NCBI GenBank assembly: GCA_002197545.1 | Contig: NFUO01000262.1 | Coordinates: 62,001 to 126,000, forward strand | From: Acidobacteria subdivision 2 bacterium RH1 MAG20 | GTDB taxonomy: Bacteria; Acidobacteriota; Terriglobia; Terriglobales; Acidobacteriaceae | DNA: 64,000 bases | Direction: 5' to 3' | Part shown: positions 34,727 through 43,501 of the stretch, in pieces | Layout of the letters: each line of letters starts with the position of its first letter | How positions within the stretch are numbered: the stretch's first letter is position 1 | The notes under the pieces: generated by a model | What the model was told of the DNA's origin: nothing | Database searches by the model: none | Seen by the model: the letters and a program-made list of their open reading frames with translations, nothing else | Program-made: the position numbers and the translations under genes

Positions 34727-35209
34727 ATGCATTCGCGATTGACTGCGTTGAGGCGGCTGATGTCCCTTTATGGAGGCATCGAGGAGATGCATTCGATAAG
34801 TCTTCAACGGACGACGGGGGCTGTTCAGGAAGTCGAACAGGCGATGGATAGACAGGAGGAGGCAGTGCATTCCTCGAGTTCCCATGGCCGCGATGCGTTG
34901 ATAGCCGGGGACCGTATGAAATGGGCGTCGGCCCGTACGCAGCGGGAGATTGCGGAATGGAAGCAGGAACGTCTGCAGCAGGTTCGATTGGAACGCGAGA
35001 AGTTGAATGACGAAGCGAGAAGGCAATATCTTGCGAGCCGCTTGCAGAGTGAGCAGATGAAACATGTTGTCGATAGCGCTGCGATGCAGATGAAGGTCGA
35101 AGCGGAACGACGGATGCAGGGAACGTTGGATGATCGATTTCTTGCGCGGCGGAGATGGACTGACGCCAGGGAGGAGTTGCGTGCCGCGACGAAGATGAAG
35201 GTCTCCTAA
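34727..35209 (+). CDS. fliJ: Flagellar export chaperone-like protein FliJ
   Basis: A 160-residue, almost wholly coiled-coil protein rich in Glu, Arg, Gln and Met, located directly after fliI, the standard position of FliJ, which couples FliI to the export gate. Heptad-like spacing runs through LQRTTGAVQEVEQAMD...REIAEWKQERLQQVRLEREKLNDEARRQYLASRLQSEQMKHVVD. Sequence identity in this family is always low, so the call rests on shape and position. Confidence 0.75.
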   Translation: MHSRLTALRRLMSLYGGIEEMHSISLQRTTGAVQEVEQAMDRQEEAVHSSSSHGRDALIAGDRMKWASARTQREIAEWKQERLQQVRLEREKLNDEARRQYLASRLQSEQMKHVVDSAAMQMKVEAERRMQGTLDDRFLARRRWTDAREELRAATKMKVS

Positions 35210-36999
35210 TGTTTCAACGGGTTTTTTGGCTCATGAAATGCATTTCTTTCGCAGGACGGAAGAGGAGAGGCATGCTGACAACAGCGACGGTCTTGATGTC
35301 ACTCGGTACGGATCCGATGAATACTCGTCATGTCCTCTCTAACCGAACAGACACTGCGGACATATCGTTTGCGAAGAGCTTTGATGAAAATTCTGCTCTT
35401 GCGGGCGAGATGAAGCAGACCGGTGACGGCAGAAAACAGAAGGATACTGCCGAAACTGAATGTGTCATCTCCGTGAAGAACCAGGATGTGCCTGCTGCTT
35501 TATCTCGCTTAAAAGTGAAAGGGAATGTGAGCGCCGGAGATGGGATGCAGAATGAATCCGATGGCATCAAAAATCAGATTCTGCCGGTGAGTGCGAAAGG
35601 GGCTGCTTCCATTTCAAGTGGAGAGACGATGACTACTCATAGTGAAGGCTTGAAGGAGGACACGTCCATGTCTGTGCAGGCGAAGATGCCGGACGATCAG
35701 CTACCTGTCGGAGACGAGAAGGATGTATGTCAGAATTCCGTGACTGGGGAGATTGATAGAGCGAAGACGGATGCTACAGATGGGGTGACCGCTTCCCATA
35801 CGGACGTTGCGGTTTCGGCAATGCCACCTATTTCAGATAACAGAGAGAGGCCGGGAATCCAGAATCAGAAAGAGATACCGGTTACAGAAAAGGACCAGGA
35901 GGCGGTTTCGACTAAGACTATAGCTAAGGGCTACGATGGCATTGCGAAAACCGCAAAGACAGGGAAGACAGAAGACAAGTTGAGAAAAACATTTGTAACG
36001 AGAGGAAATGCGGTTGACGTCGAGGCACAGACTGTCGTCACTGTACCGGCCATGGTGCTTCCTATGGCTGGGCAATCGAATAAATTGAACGCAGCGCCGG
36101 ATGCTGCGCTCTTGTCCGGGCCTTCTGCAGCGGCGGGACGAAGTGTTGGAATGACCGCAATCACGGCTAGTAAGGTCGACAAGCAATCTGTGAGCACGGC
36201 GAAGGCCGATGGAGACAGGGCGAAGACGGTGGTCTCCACTTTGGTTGATGATCCTGCTTTTAAAAAGATGGAGATCGTTGGGACGAAGACAGCATCATCT
36301 GATGCAAAAGCAACAGATGAGAATGCAAAAGTGCAGAATCCGGTGGCAGCGATAACGGCTACCGGGCTGACACATATTGAGCCGGGGATGCCTGGAGTTG
36401 CTATCGGAGGCATTCCAGGTGGCGCGACTGCGCATGTTATTACGGCCACCTCTCAGATGACGGGGACCAACGATCATGCGGCAATTCCACAGGCTGAATC
36501 GGGTGCGATTGATACGGCGGGACCGACCGACGCTATACACAAGACGTTGATGGCTACTCCCACGACACTTGAGGTTGGCGTTGCCAATGGAACCCATGGA
36601 TGGCTGAAGATTCGAGCCGAGATGACGGGCGATGGCGCGGTGAATGCATCCCTGTCCACGGCTTCATCCTCGGGACAGGAGATGCTGCACCGGGAGCTTC
36701 CATCGCTGACGGCTTATCTGCAGAGCGAACGGGTCACGGTGAATACGGTTGTCATTCAGACGGCTGTGGCTGCTGGGGCAGACTCCCAAGGATTCGCTGG
36801 AGAAATGAATAACGATGGACGAGGACAGGCACCGCAGAGTGGCGGCCAGGGAGGAGAGAACCGGCAGGACACGGTGAGCACAGTGGTGAACCGCACGGAA
36901 AAAGAGGTGCCTTACAACGACTTGAGTGGAGTTGGAGATGGGCTGTTGTCATCGGCGTCGTATGCGGGCGGCGGGAGCTGGTTAAGCGTAAGGGCTTGA
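35209..36999 (+). CDS. fliK: Flagellar hook-length control protein FliK
   Basis: Secreted molecular ruler that switches export from hook to filament subunits. The 596-residue frame is low-complexity, Lys/Asp/Thr/Ala-rich and probably disordered for about 440 residues, as ruler regions are. The C-terminal part (LEVGVANGTHGWLKIRAEMTGDGAVNASLSTASSSGQEML, then LPSLTAYLQSERVTVNTVVI) matches the Flg_hook domain pattern of a strand pair followed by a helix and a strand. ATG 35209 overlaps the fliJ TAA; ATG 35272 is a possible later start. Base composition is visibly more A/T-rich than in neighbouring genes. Position between fliJ and flgD supports the call. Confidence 0.8.
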   Translation: MFQRVFWLMKCISFAGRKRRGMLTTATVLMSLGTDPMNTRHVLSNRTDTADISFAKSFDENSALAGEMKQTGDGRKQKDTAETECVISVKNQDVPAALSRLKVKGNVSAGDGMQNESDGIKNQILPVSAKGAASISSGETMTTHSEGLKEDTSMSVQAKMPDDQLPVGDEKDVCQNSVTGEIDRAKTDATDGVTASHTDVAVSAMPPISDNRERPGIQNQKEIPVTEKDQEAVSTKTIAKGYDGIAKTAKTGKTEDKLRKTFVTRGNAVDVEAQTVVTVPAMVLPMAGQSNKLNAAPDAALLSGPSAAAGRSVGMTAITASKVDKQSVSTAKADGDRAKTVVSTLVDDPAFKKMEIVGTKTASSDAKATDENAKVQNPVAAITATGLTHIEPGMPGVAIGGIPGGATAHVITATSQMTGTNDHAAIPQAESGAIDTAGPTDAIHKTLMATPTTLEVGVANGTHGWLKIRAEMTGDGAVNASLSTASSSGQEMLHRELPSLTAYLQSERVTVNTVVIQTAVAAGADSQGFAGEMNNDGRGQAPQSGGQGGENRQDTVSTVVNRTEKEVPYNDLSGVGDGLLSSASYAGGGSWLSVRA

Positions 37000-37063
37000 A
37001 GAGATGTGCATATTAATCAGATTCAGAGTTGACCAACGATTAACTGAGTGAGGGAGAGTGAAG

Positions 37064-37408
37064 ATGAGTGAATTACAGAATTCAATTACGGGAACAGGGT
37101 CTGCAGCGGCTGCTACGATCGCTTCTGCGCTGGCTCCGCGAAAAACATCGCAGGCAACTGCGAAAGACGCAACTAATGGAACAACATCAGGCAATTCAAC
37201 AAACAATACAACGGATGGGGCGACGATTACATCGAGCGACTTTCTGACGCTGCTGGTGAGCGAATTGAAAAATCAGGATCCTACGCAACCGACGGATCCG
37301 AATGCTTACATCCAGCAACTGGTGGGCGTGAACAGCCTGCAGCAGTTGATTTCGATCAATCAGGACCTGACACCGCTTACAACATCTAGCCCGACTACTG
37401 GAACGTAG
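37064..37408 (+). CDS. flgD: Flagellar hook capping protein FlgD (short form)
   Basis: Scaffold required for hook assembly. The 114-residue product contains the conserved N-terminal capping motif SSDFLTLLVSELKNQDPTQPTDPNAYIQQLVGVNSLQQLISINQDL, preceded by a Thr/Asn/Ala-rich export-type leader. The C-terminal Tudor/Fn3-like domains of classical FlgD (about 230 residues) are absent, a short form also known in several phyla. ATG 37064 follows GGGAGAG; GTG 37058 is an alternative. Directly upstream of flgE. Confidence 0.88.
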   Translation: MSELQNSITGTGSAAAATIASALAPRKTSQATAKDATNGTTSGNSTNNTTDGATITSSDFLTLLVSELKNQDPTQPTDPNAYIQQLVGVNSLQQLISINQDLTPLTTSSPTTGT

Positions 37409-37502
37409 GAGCCATAGAGGCAGGACATAAGGAAAACGTGAACATGAAGGCTGGCGGATAACGATAACGGAAGTTTAACCAGGATAAGTAAGGAGAGCAA
37501 CG

Positions 37503-38936
37503 ATGGGATCATTTTCGACTGCATTGAGTGGTTTGAGCGCGGATTCGGTGGCACTGAATACGATTGGAAACAATCTGGCAAACCTCAACACAACGGCTTT
37601 CAAGAAGCAGACAACTAATTTTGAAGATCTCTTCTATCAACAGATTGGCGAGAACGGATCGAATGATGCGCTGCAGGTCGGCGTGGGCACGAAGGTGTCC
37701 AGCACGACGACAAGCTATTTGCAGGGGAGCATCAATCCAACAAGCGACACAAAGGACATGGCGCTGAGCGGAGACGGCTTTTTCGTTGTGCAGCAGAACG
37801 GCGTGCAGTCATTGACACGGGCAGGCGACTTTCAACTCGATTCAAAAGGCAATCTGACGACGGCGGAAGGCGAGAGCGTGATGGGCTACAACGCTGTGAA
37901 CGGTGTCATTAGTGGCAGCAGCTCTCTGGCGCCATTGACTTTGCCGACTGGCTCGACGGAGTCTGCGAAAGCGACACAGAACTTTTCTCTGACGGCCAAC
38001 CTAAACGCTGGTGCAGCAGTAGGAACGCCCTTTTCCACTTCGGTACAGGTGTACGATTCGCTCGGGCAGACGCATCAGGCGACGATCTCGTTTACCAAAA
38101 CAGCAGCGAATACGTGGAGTTATGATGTCTCGCTCCCGCCTGGCGATTTTACAGGGGTTTCAACAGGCAATACGGGGACGCTGACGTTTGATTCCTCGGG
38201 CAAGTTGCTTTTGCCGACCACGACGGCGTGGCCCTCAGCTACAGCGGCAGCTGTGGGAACTACTATCCTTGACTCCAACGGCAACTTAGAAAGAGTGACG
38301 TCCGTAAGCGGTACGGGCACTACCGGAGCTTCGGCTCCGACATGGAGCACGGCGATTGGAGCCTCGACTACGGATAACACCGGAGCAAATCAGGTGGTGT
38401 GGACGAATCTGGGCCCGGCGAGTTCTATCGCGAACCCGATTACGTTTCCCGGTCTGCCGAATGGAGCAAGCAACCTGAGCTTCAATTGGAATCTGGATGA
38501 TGCGAACAGTAATCCAACGGTCTCTCAGACGACCGGGGCTTCAGCAGGCAGTGCAGCCAATCAGGACGGCTTCACCAGTGGCGTGTACAACGGATTTTCC
38601 GTTGATTCGAGTGGAATTATCACAGCGACCTACAGCAATGGGCAAACACAAACCGTCGGCCAGGTGGCAGTAGCGACCGTCGCAAACGATCAAGGACTGA
38701 CTGTCACTGGCAATAACAACTACATGACTACGGCGGCATCCGGGCAGGCGAATGTTGGAATAGCAGGAACGGGTTCTCGCGGAACGATCACGGACAGCGC
38801 ATTGGAGTTGTCGAATGTGGACATATCCTCTGAGTTCGCTGACTTGATCGTGGCGCAGCGTGCCTTCGAGGCGAACTCGAAGACGGTGACGACGTTCGAT
38901 ACGGTGACGCAGGATACGCTTTCGATGATCCGATAA
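37503..38936 (+). CDS. flgE: Flagellar hook protein FlgE
   Basis: Hook subunit, 477 residues. The N-terminus (GSFSTALSGLSADSVALNTIGNNLANLNTTAFKKQTTNFEDLFYQ) is the flg_bb_rod motif, followed by the FlgE/F/G-type core (GDGFFVVQQNGVQSLTRAGDFQLDSKGNLTTAEGESVMGY), a Ser/Thr/Gly-rich surface region and the C-terminal polymerising helix (LELSNVDISSEFADLIVAQRAFEANSKTVTTFDTVTQDTLSMIR). ATG 37503 after GGAGAG. The roughly 90 bases between flgD and flgE hold no gene. Confidence 0.95.
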   Translation: MGSFSTALSGLSADSVALNTIGNNLANLNTTAFKKQTTNFEDLFYQQIGENGSNDALQVGVGTKVSSTTTSYLQGSINPTSDTKDMALSGDGFFVVQQNGVQSLTRAGDFQLDSKGNLTTAEGESVMGYNAVNGVISGSSSLAPLTLPTGSTESAKATQNFSLTANLNAGAAVGTPFSTSVQVYDSLGQTHQATISFTKTAANTWSYDVSLPPGDFTGVSTGNTGTLTFDSSGKLLLPTTTAWPSATAAAVGTTILDSNGNLERVTSVSGTGTTGASAPTWSTAIGASTTDNTGANQVVWTNLGPASSIANPITFPGLPNGASNLSFNWNLDDANSNPTVSQTTGASAGSAANQDGFTSGVYNGFSVDSSGIITATYSNGQTQTVGQVAVATVANDQGLTVTGNNNYMTTAASGQANVGIAGTGSRGTITDSALELSNVDISSEFADLIVAQRAFEANSKTVTTFDTVTQDTLSMIR

Positions 38937-39025
38937 TAGTCATAGAAGTGGTCAGCGGGCCGGTTGTGGAATCGAAGGTTTGATTTTGCGCCGGCCCGGT
39001 TGACTGCGTGGAGTGAGTTCAGGAT

Positions 39026-39151
39026 ATGAGCGCGCCTGGTGTTGCGTTTCGCGAGATCAATCCTGAAGATTCGCTAATGTCCCGGCAGAACATTGTGGCT
39101 ATCGACTTGCAGCGAGTCCTGCATCATGGCTACTTCTCCTCAGGTTGCTGA
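39026..39151 (+). CDS. Possible 41-residue ORF between flgE and fliL
   Basis: ATG 39026 to TGA 39151: MSAPGVAFREINPEDSL at the N-terminus, with an uncharged-to-basic tail ending in YFSSGC. It overlaps the first 26 bases of fliL in another frame, a coupling arrangement common in this locus. It lacks FlbD, CsrA or other known small-motility-protein features, and its ribosome-binding site (AGGA) is very close to the ATG. A leader-peptide or spurious ORF is equally possible. Confidence 0.3.
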   Translation: MSAPGVAFREINPEDSLMSRQNIVAIDLQRVLHHGYFSSGC

Positions 39152-39674
39152 CGCTGTTCCTGCTCCCTCTTCTTCTGTTGCCGGCATGGCCGGGCTACCG
39201 ATTGCATCTGTGTTGATCTTTATGCTGCTCGGAGCGGCGATTGCATCTCTGGGCTTCGGTGGAGTGCTGTATTACTTAAAGCACTCAGGTCGCCTGTCCG
39301 TGCGAAGGGGTGTTGTTGCGAAGGCCGTGGGCCCAGCGGCGACCGAGACCCACCTGATCGTGCTTGATCCACTTCTCGTCAATCTGGCGGATGAGGGTGA
39401 AAGTTCCTACCTGCGATTGTCTCTGACGCTGCAGGTGGCGGATGCCAGCGTGAAGAAAGACTCCGGAACGAAGAACGATAAAAATGGCGATGATGCCGTG
39501 GCTGCCATCCGCGATACAGCCCTGACCGTGCTAGGACGACAGACTACGGGCAGCCTGCTGGCGCCGGATGGGAAAGAGCGTCTGAAGGCCGAGCTGAAGA
39601 AGGCGCTTGCGGAACACAATAGCGATCTGAAAGTAACGGCTCTGTTCTTCACCGATTTTCTGGTGCAGCAGTAG
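39126..39674 (+). CDS. fliL: Flagellar basal body-associated protein FliL
   Basis: Stator-associated membrane protein, 182 residues. A short cytoplasmic segment rich in Pro/Ser leads to one membrane helix (PIASVLIFMLLGAAIASLGFGGVLYYL), then the periplasmic domain with HLIVLDPLLVNLADEGESSYLRLSLTLQV, IRDTALTVLGRQTTGSLLAPDGKERLKAELKKAL and the final ALFFTDFLVQQ, matching FliL. ATG 39126 begins just before the leader; the frame extends upstream to 39093. Position between flgE and the SpoA gene is usual for fliL. Confidence 0.9.
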   Translation: MATSPQVADAVPAPSSSVAGMAGLPIASVLIFMLLGAAIASLGFGGVLYYLKHSGRLSVRRGVVAKAVGPAATETHLIVLDPLLVNLADEGESSYLRLSLTLQVADASVKKDSGTKNDKNGDDAVAAIRDTALTVLGRQTTGSLLAPDGKERLKAELKKALAEHNSDLKVTALFFTDFLVQQ

Positions 39675-39686
39675 CAGCCAGCCGAG

Positions 39687-40055
39687 ATGCATAGGGACAG
39701 ACTGGTGATGGAGAGAGTGATGACAGAGACAGGATTAATGACACACACAGCGGCGACGGTGGCAGCGAACTTAGAGAGGGCAAAGACTGTTCCGGCAATG
39801 CCGTGGATGAGGCGGATCGAAGAACATACCTCGTGGCCTGTGTTATCGAGGCTGCCACTAACAATGGAGGCCGTAATATCGCTGAGCCAATTCAGGGTGC
39901 GGGACCTGCTGGGACTGGCCGAAGGACAGGTATTTGAAACCGCATTTCCTGACACGGAGGATGTGCCGCTCAAAGTTGGCAATGTGCAACTTGGTTGGAC
40001 TGAGTTTGAAGTGCTCGATCAGAAAATTGCTGTTCGGTTAACACGGTTGGCTTAG
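39687..40055 (+). CDS. FliN-like SpoA-domain motor switch protein (first copy)
   Basis: A 122-residue protein (or 115 from ATG 39708). The C-terminal half, LPLTMEAVISLSQFRVRDLLGLAEGQVFETAFPDTEDVPLKVGNVQLGWTEFEVLDQKIAVRLTRLA, fits the SpoA/FliMN_C fold: strand, helix (VRDLL.L..G), strand, strand with G..GW.E..V, final VR.TRL. It is divergent from the classical FliN encoded at 47667: it has the acidic W-E-F-E variant instead of RGEVVIV. It may form heteromeric C-ring units with FliM/FliN. Located between fliL and fliO, the usual site of fliN. Confidence 0.75.
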   Translation: MHRDRLVMERVMTETGLMTHTAATVAANLERAKTVPAMPWMRRIEEHTSWPVLSRLPLTMEAVISLSQFRVRDLLGLAEGQVFETAFPDTEDVPLKVGNVQLGWTEFEVLDQKIAVRLTRLA

Positions 40056-40067
40056 CAGCTCAGCGAT

Positions 40068-40391
40068 ATGGAACGGAGCAGAGGAATGCAGCTTTTACAT
40101 GGTGCGAGAAGCATGAAGAATACGAAGGCTTCGCGAAATCAGACCGGCCTGGTGGGATGGATGCTTGGTTTTATGCAGAGCTTGCGTGCCGAGAGTCAGC
40201 CAGTGGTTAAGCAGATGCATTTGCTGGAGACGCTACCGCTAGGAGGGAAAAGACAGCTGGTGCTGGTGAGCTGTGGGGGAGAGCGCTTTCTGGTTGGCGG
40301 CAGTCTGGAGAGTATAGAGACGATTGTGCGAATACAAGGTGAGGTTTCACCGGGCCTTACGGTGAAGAAGTTGGACGGGACATGCTTCTAG
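40068..40391 (+). CDS. fliO: Flagellar biosynthetic protein FliO-like
   Basis: A 107-residue protein at the standard fliO position, before fliP. The C-terminal domain LLETLPLGGKRQLVLVSCGGERFLVGGSLESIETIVRI matches the FliO/FlaN fold (two strands with a LVLVxxGGxxFLVG core). The N-terminus has only a weakly hydrophobic segment (GLVGWMLGFMQSL), shorter than the membrane helix normally present in FliO. Its stop overlaps the fliP start by about 10 bases. Confidence 0.65.
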   Translation: MERSRGMQLLHGARSMKNTKASRNQTGLVGWMLGFMQSLRAESQPVVKQMHLLETLPLGGKRQLVLVSCGGERFLVGGSLESIETIVRIQGEVSPGLTVKKLDGTCF

Positions 40392-41281
40392 CGCGTGGGA
40401 TGCGATGGTTCGGTCTGATGATGGTGATGCTGAGCATATTGCCCGCGCTTCATGCGCAACAGGTTGGGAGAGCTGCGGCGATTTTTGCAGCGCCTGAGTC
40501 ATTCTGGGTAAAACACGCATCGGGCACTTCTAAGTCTGTAAATGAAAGCAGTAGAAAACACACGAGCCTGTTGGCAGATGGCAAAAAGCAGAAGGCTACT
40601 TCGCAGGCTGCGGTGGGACCGAATGGCAAGGATTCGATAACGCAGGCAATTGAGGCAAACAGAAGTGTGCCATGGTCGATTGTGCTGGGGCTCACACTGT
40701 TGACACTGCTGCCGGCGTTGCTTCTGTCGATCACGCCGATGGTGCGGCTGCTGGTGGTCTTTCATTTTCTTCGGCAGGCGCTAGGGACGCAGACTGCGCC
40801 GTCGAATCAAATTCTGATGGGACTGGCGCTGATGATGACCTGGTTCCTGATGCAGCCAGTGTTACAGAAGGTAGAGCAGGCGGCGGTAATACCTTATCAA
40901 GCGGGGACAATTTCAGGTATGGAGGCTATGGATCGCGGCCTCGTCCCGGTGAAGCAGTACATGCTGCGGTATGCGCGCGAGAAAGATTTGGAAGTATTTG
41001 CGGCGGCGGGTATGGGAGCGCGGCCTCAGTCGCGAGAGGACCTGCCTATCCAGGTAGTTGTGCCAGCCTACATCTTGAGCGAGTTGAAGGCGGGATTTCA
41101 GATTGGGGCGGTGTTGTTCCTTCCATTTCTCTTAGTTGATCTTGTCGTGGCCAGCGTAACGACTTCGGTCGGCATGATGCAACTGCCGCCGGTGGTGATC
41201 TCTACGCCATTGAAGATTTTGCTATTTGTGATGGTGGATGGATGGAACCTGCTGGCGCACCAACTGATTAAGAGTTTCTGA
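40382..41281 (+). CDS. fliP: Flagellar type III export gate protein FliP
   Basis: Core of the export gate, 299 residues with a cleavable signal peptide (MMVMLSILPALHAQ) as known for FliP. The family blocks are clear: WSIVLGLTLLTLLPALLLSITPMVRLLVVFHFLRQALGTQTAPSNQILMGLALMMTWFLMQPV, then VPAYILSELKAGFQIGAVLFLPFLLVDLVVASVTTSVGMMQLPPVVISTPLKILLFVMVDGW. Four transmembrane segments. The frame between signal peptide and first helix holds an extra Lys/Ser-rich stretch of about 40 residues. Followed by fliQ. Confidence 0.95.
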   Translation: MLLARGMRWFGLMMVMLSILPALHAQQVGRAAAIFAAPESFWVKHASGTSKSVNESSRKHTSLLADGKKQKATSQAAVGPNGKDSITQAIEANRSVPWSIVLGLTLLTLLPALLLSITPMVRLLVVFHFLRQALGTQTAPSNQILMGLALMMTWFLMQPVLQKVEQAAVIPYQAGTISGMEAMDRGLVPVKQYMLRYAREKDLEVFAAAGMGARPQSREDLPIQVVVPAYILSELKAGFQIGAVLFLPFLLVDLVVASVTTSVGMMQLPPVVISTPLKILLFVMVDGWNLLAHQLIKSF

Positions 41282-41299
41282 TTTTTGCGGGAGGCAGCG

Positions 41300-41569
41300 A
41301 TGGGACCGGACCAGACGGTGGAGATGATGCGAAAGGTATTGATGGAGGCGATGATGCTGAGCGCACCGCTGCTGGTGGCGGCCTGCGCGGTGAGTCTTGT
41401 GGTGAGCCTGTTGCAGACGCTGACCAGTGTGCAGGAGCAGACGCTGACCATCGTGCCTCGGCTAGTAGTCGTATTTGTTGTGACGATGGCAACGTTGCCT
41501 TGGATAGTGCACCGCTTGGTGAGTTTTACGGTGCATATGTTCACCGACTTCCACAGGTATCTGGGATAG
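41300..41569 (+). CDS. fliQ: Flagellar type III export gate protein FliQ
   Basis: Two-helix gate subunit, 89 residues: GPDQTVEMMRKVLMEAMMLSAPLLVAACAVSLVVSLLQTLTSVQEQTLTIVPRLVVVFVV, the canonical pattern with the (Q)T(S)xQEQTLxxxPk motif. ATG 41300 after GGGAGG. The gene order fliP-fliQ-fliR-flhB-flhA is the conserved export-gate set. Confidence 0.95.
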   Translation: MGPDQTVEMMRKVLMEAMMLSAPLLVAACAVSLVVSLLQTLTSVQEQTLTIVPRLVVVFVVTMATLPWIVHRLVSFTVHMFTDFHRYLG

Positions 41570-41576
41570 AGGCGGC

Positions 41577-42359
41577 ATGAATCGTGAGGCAAGCACGTTG
41601 ATACAGGATTGGCCGCAGTTTCTGACGGCGGCGGTGCTGGTGATGATTCGGTTAAGCGGACTGATGGCGTTCGCGCCGCTGTTCTCCTCGGCAGCGATCG
41701 CACCGCGAATCAAGGCTGGATTTGTGATTGCAATAACAGTGCTGCTGGCGCCTGCCGTGGCTGCGGTGCAGAACGCGAGGGCCACGCTGGATGTGCGGGC
41801 GGTGTTGGGAGAACTTGGTGTCGGGCTGGTCTTTGGGCTTTCGCTGATGCTGCTTAATGAGGCGCTGACGTTTGCAGGAACTTTGCTGGGAATGCAGTTC
41901 AGCTTTTCGCTGGTGAATCTGATGGACCCTAATTCGATGATCGAGACGCCGGTGTTGGGCCAGATGCTTGGGTGGCTGGGTGTGCTTGTGATCATTGGCT
42001 CTGGCCTGGACCGGAGCCTCCTGGCTGCATTGATACGGAGCTTTCGTACCGTGCCTGTGGGGCAGGCGGTGATAGAGGCAAAGACTGGTGAAGCATTGGC
42101 GGTAATGGCGGGCGGAATTTTTCTGGCGGGACTACAACTGGCTGCGCCGGTGATTGCGGCCGCGCTTGCTGTGGAGATGACGATTTCACTCGTGGGAAGA
42201 TTGTCACCGCAACTTCCGGCGATGGTGATGAGTATTCCGCTGAAGACGATGGTGTCGTATGCGGTTCTGATTGGGAGCCTGGCGGTGTGGCCGGGATGGA
42301 TTGAGCGACACTTTACGGCGCTGCTTGATGCCGCGGGAAGATTGATGGCGACCGTATGA
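41577..42359 (+). CDS. fliR: Flagellar type III export gate protein FliR
   Basis: Gate subunit of 260 residues with five to six membrane segments, including VLVMIRLSGLMAFAPLFSSAAIAPRIKAGFVIAITVLLAP and ALTFAGTLLGMQFSFSLVNLMDPNSMIETPVLGQMLGWLGVLVIIGSG, typical of FliR. Translation overlaps flhB by 4 bases (ATGA). Confidence 0.95.
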   Translation: MNREASTLIQDWPQFLTAAVLVMIRLSGLMAFAPLFSSAAIAPRIKAGFVIAITVLLAPAVAAVQNARATLDVRAVLGELGVGLVFGLSLMLLNEALTFAGTLLGMQFSFSLVNLMDPNSMIETPVLGQMLGWLGVLVIIGSGLDRSLLAALIRSFRTVPVGQAVIEAKTGEALAVMAGGIFLAGLQLAAPVIAAALAVEMTISLVGRLSPQLPAMVMSIPLKTMVSYAVLIGSLAVWPGWIERHFTALLDAAGRLMATV

Positions 42360-43501
42360 GCGAGAAGGGGACAGAGCAGGCCACGCCGCAACGAAAGAAG
42401 AAGGCGAAAGAGAAAGGCGATAGCGTGCGCAGTCGTGAACTACTCTCGGCCATGGCGATGCTGGGCGGTGTGATGATGCTGGGGATTACAGCACATGGAT
42501 TTGTATCGAGTTGGGGAAAGGTATATGCCGAAAGTCTGCGCTCTACCGCCGTGGGAGAGGTAAATGGCGAGCAGCGCTGGAATGAAGCTATTCGCCGAAT
42601 GCTGGAGCCGGCGCTGCTGCCGGTAGGCTTAGTTCTAGCGGCGAGCTTTACCGGAGCGCTGGTGTCGGGAGTAGCTCAGGTTGGTGGCGTAGAGATCTAC
42701 CCGAATGCAATTGAGCCGCAGTTCTCGAAGCTGAACCCGGTTACGAACCTGGGACACCTGTTCAGTCTGCAAGCTGCCACGCGAGTGATGAAGTCGCTGG
42801 TGCCTGCTGCCGCCATGGTGGTGCTGGGATGGGGTGCACTGAAGGCGCTGATGCTGCCGATGCCGGTGATGAGCCTGGCGCGATTGCCGGCCACCTTTTC
42901 GGCTGCGTATGGGCTGGCGCTCGATGCTGCGTGGATAACGCTTGCATGGTCGGCGCTGGACTACGCAATCGAGTGGAGGAGTTGGAATGAGCGGCTCAAG
43001 ATGAGCAAACAAGAGATGCGTGAAGAGATGAAGGACGCGATGGGAAATCCGCAGACCAAGGGCAGAGTCCGGCAGATACAGCGGGCGATGCGTAAGCGCA
43101 AAGTGAAGGCGGACATGTCGCGGGCAAGCGTTGTCATCACGAACCCAACGCATTATGCAGTGGCTCTGGAGTTTAGCTTCGAGACGATGCAGGCGCCTAC
43201 GGTACTGGCAAAGGGGCGAGATCTTCTGGCCGCGGAGATTCGCGAGGAGGCGCGGTGGGCGGGTATTCCGATCATTGAGAACCCGCCATTGGCCAGAAGT
43301 CTCTACAGGACGGTCGAGCCGGGGCAGTCGATTCCATTTGAGCTGTATGCGGCGGTGGCTGGAATTCTGGCATATCTCTATCGACAGAAGGTAGAAGAAC
43401 GGATGAGGCGCGAACGTCAGGCTCAACAGGCGGAGCAGGGAATAGGGCATCGCGGAACAGTGGGAATGGTTGGATTACGCGGCTTTGGAGGTGGAATGTG
43501 A
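42356..43501 (+). CDS. flhB: Flagellar export substrate-specificity protein FlhB
   Basis: Membrane protein that switches export specificity by autocleavage; 381 residues. N-terminal MSEKGTEQATPQRKKKAKEKGDSVRSREL, four membrane helices, and a cytoplasmic domain with the self-cleavage motif N263-P-T-H266 in VVITNPTHYAVALEF. The C-terminal tail of about 30 residues is Gln/Arg/Gly-rich and dispensable in relatives. ATGA overlap with fliR and GTGA overlap with flhA. Confidence 0.96.
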   Translation: MSEKGTEQATPQRKKKAKEKGDSVRSRELLSAMAMLGGVMMLGITAHGFVSSWGKVYAESLRSTAVGEVNGEQRWNEAIRRMLEPALLPVGLVLAASFTGALVSGVAQVGGVEIYPNAIEPQFSKLNPVTNLGHLFSLQAATRVMKSLVPAAAMVVLGWGALKALMLPMPVMSLARLPATFSAAYGLALDAAWITLAWSALDYAIEWRSWNERLKMSKQEMREEMKDAMGNPQTKGRVRQIQRAMRKRKVKADMSRASVVITNPTHYAVALEFSFETMQAPTVLAKGRDLLAAEIREEARWAGIPIIENPPLARSLYRTVEPGQSIPFELYAAVAGILAYLYRQKVEERMRRERQAQQAEQGIGHRGTVGMVGLRGFGGGM

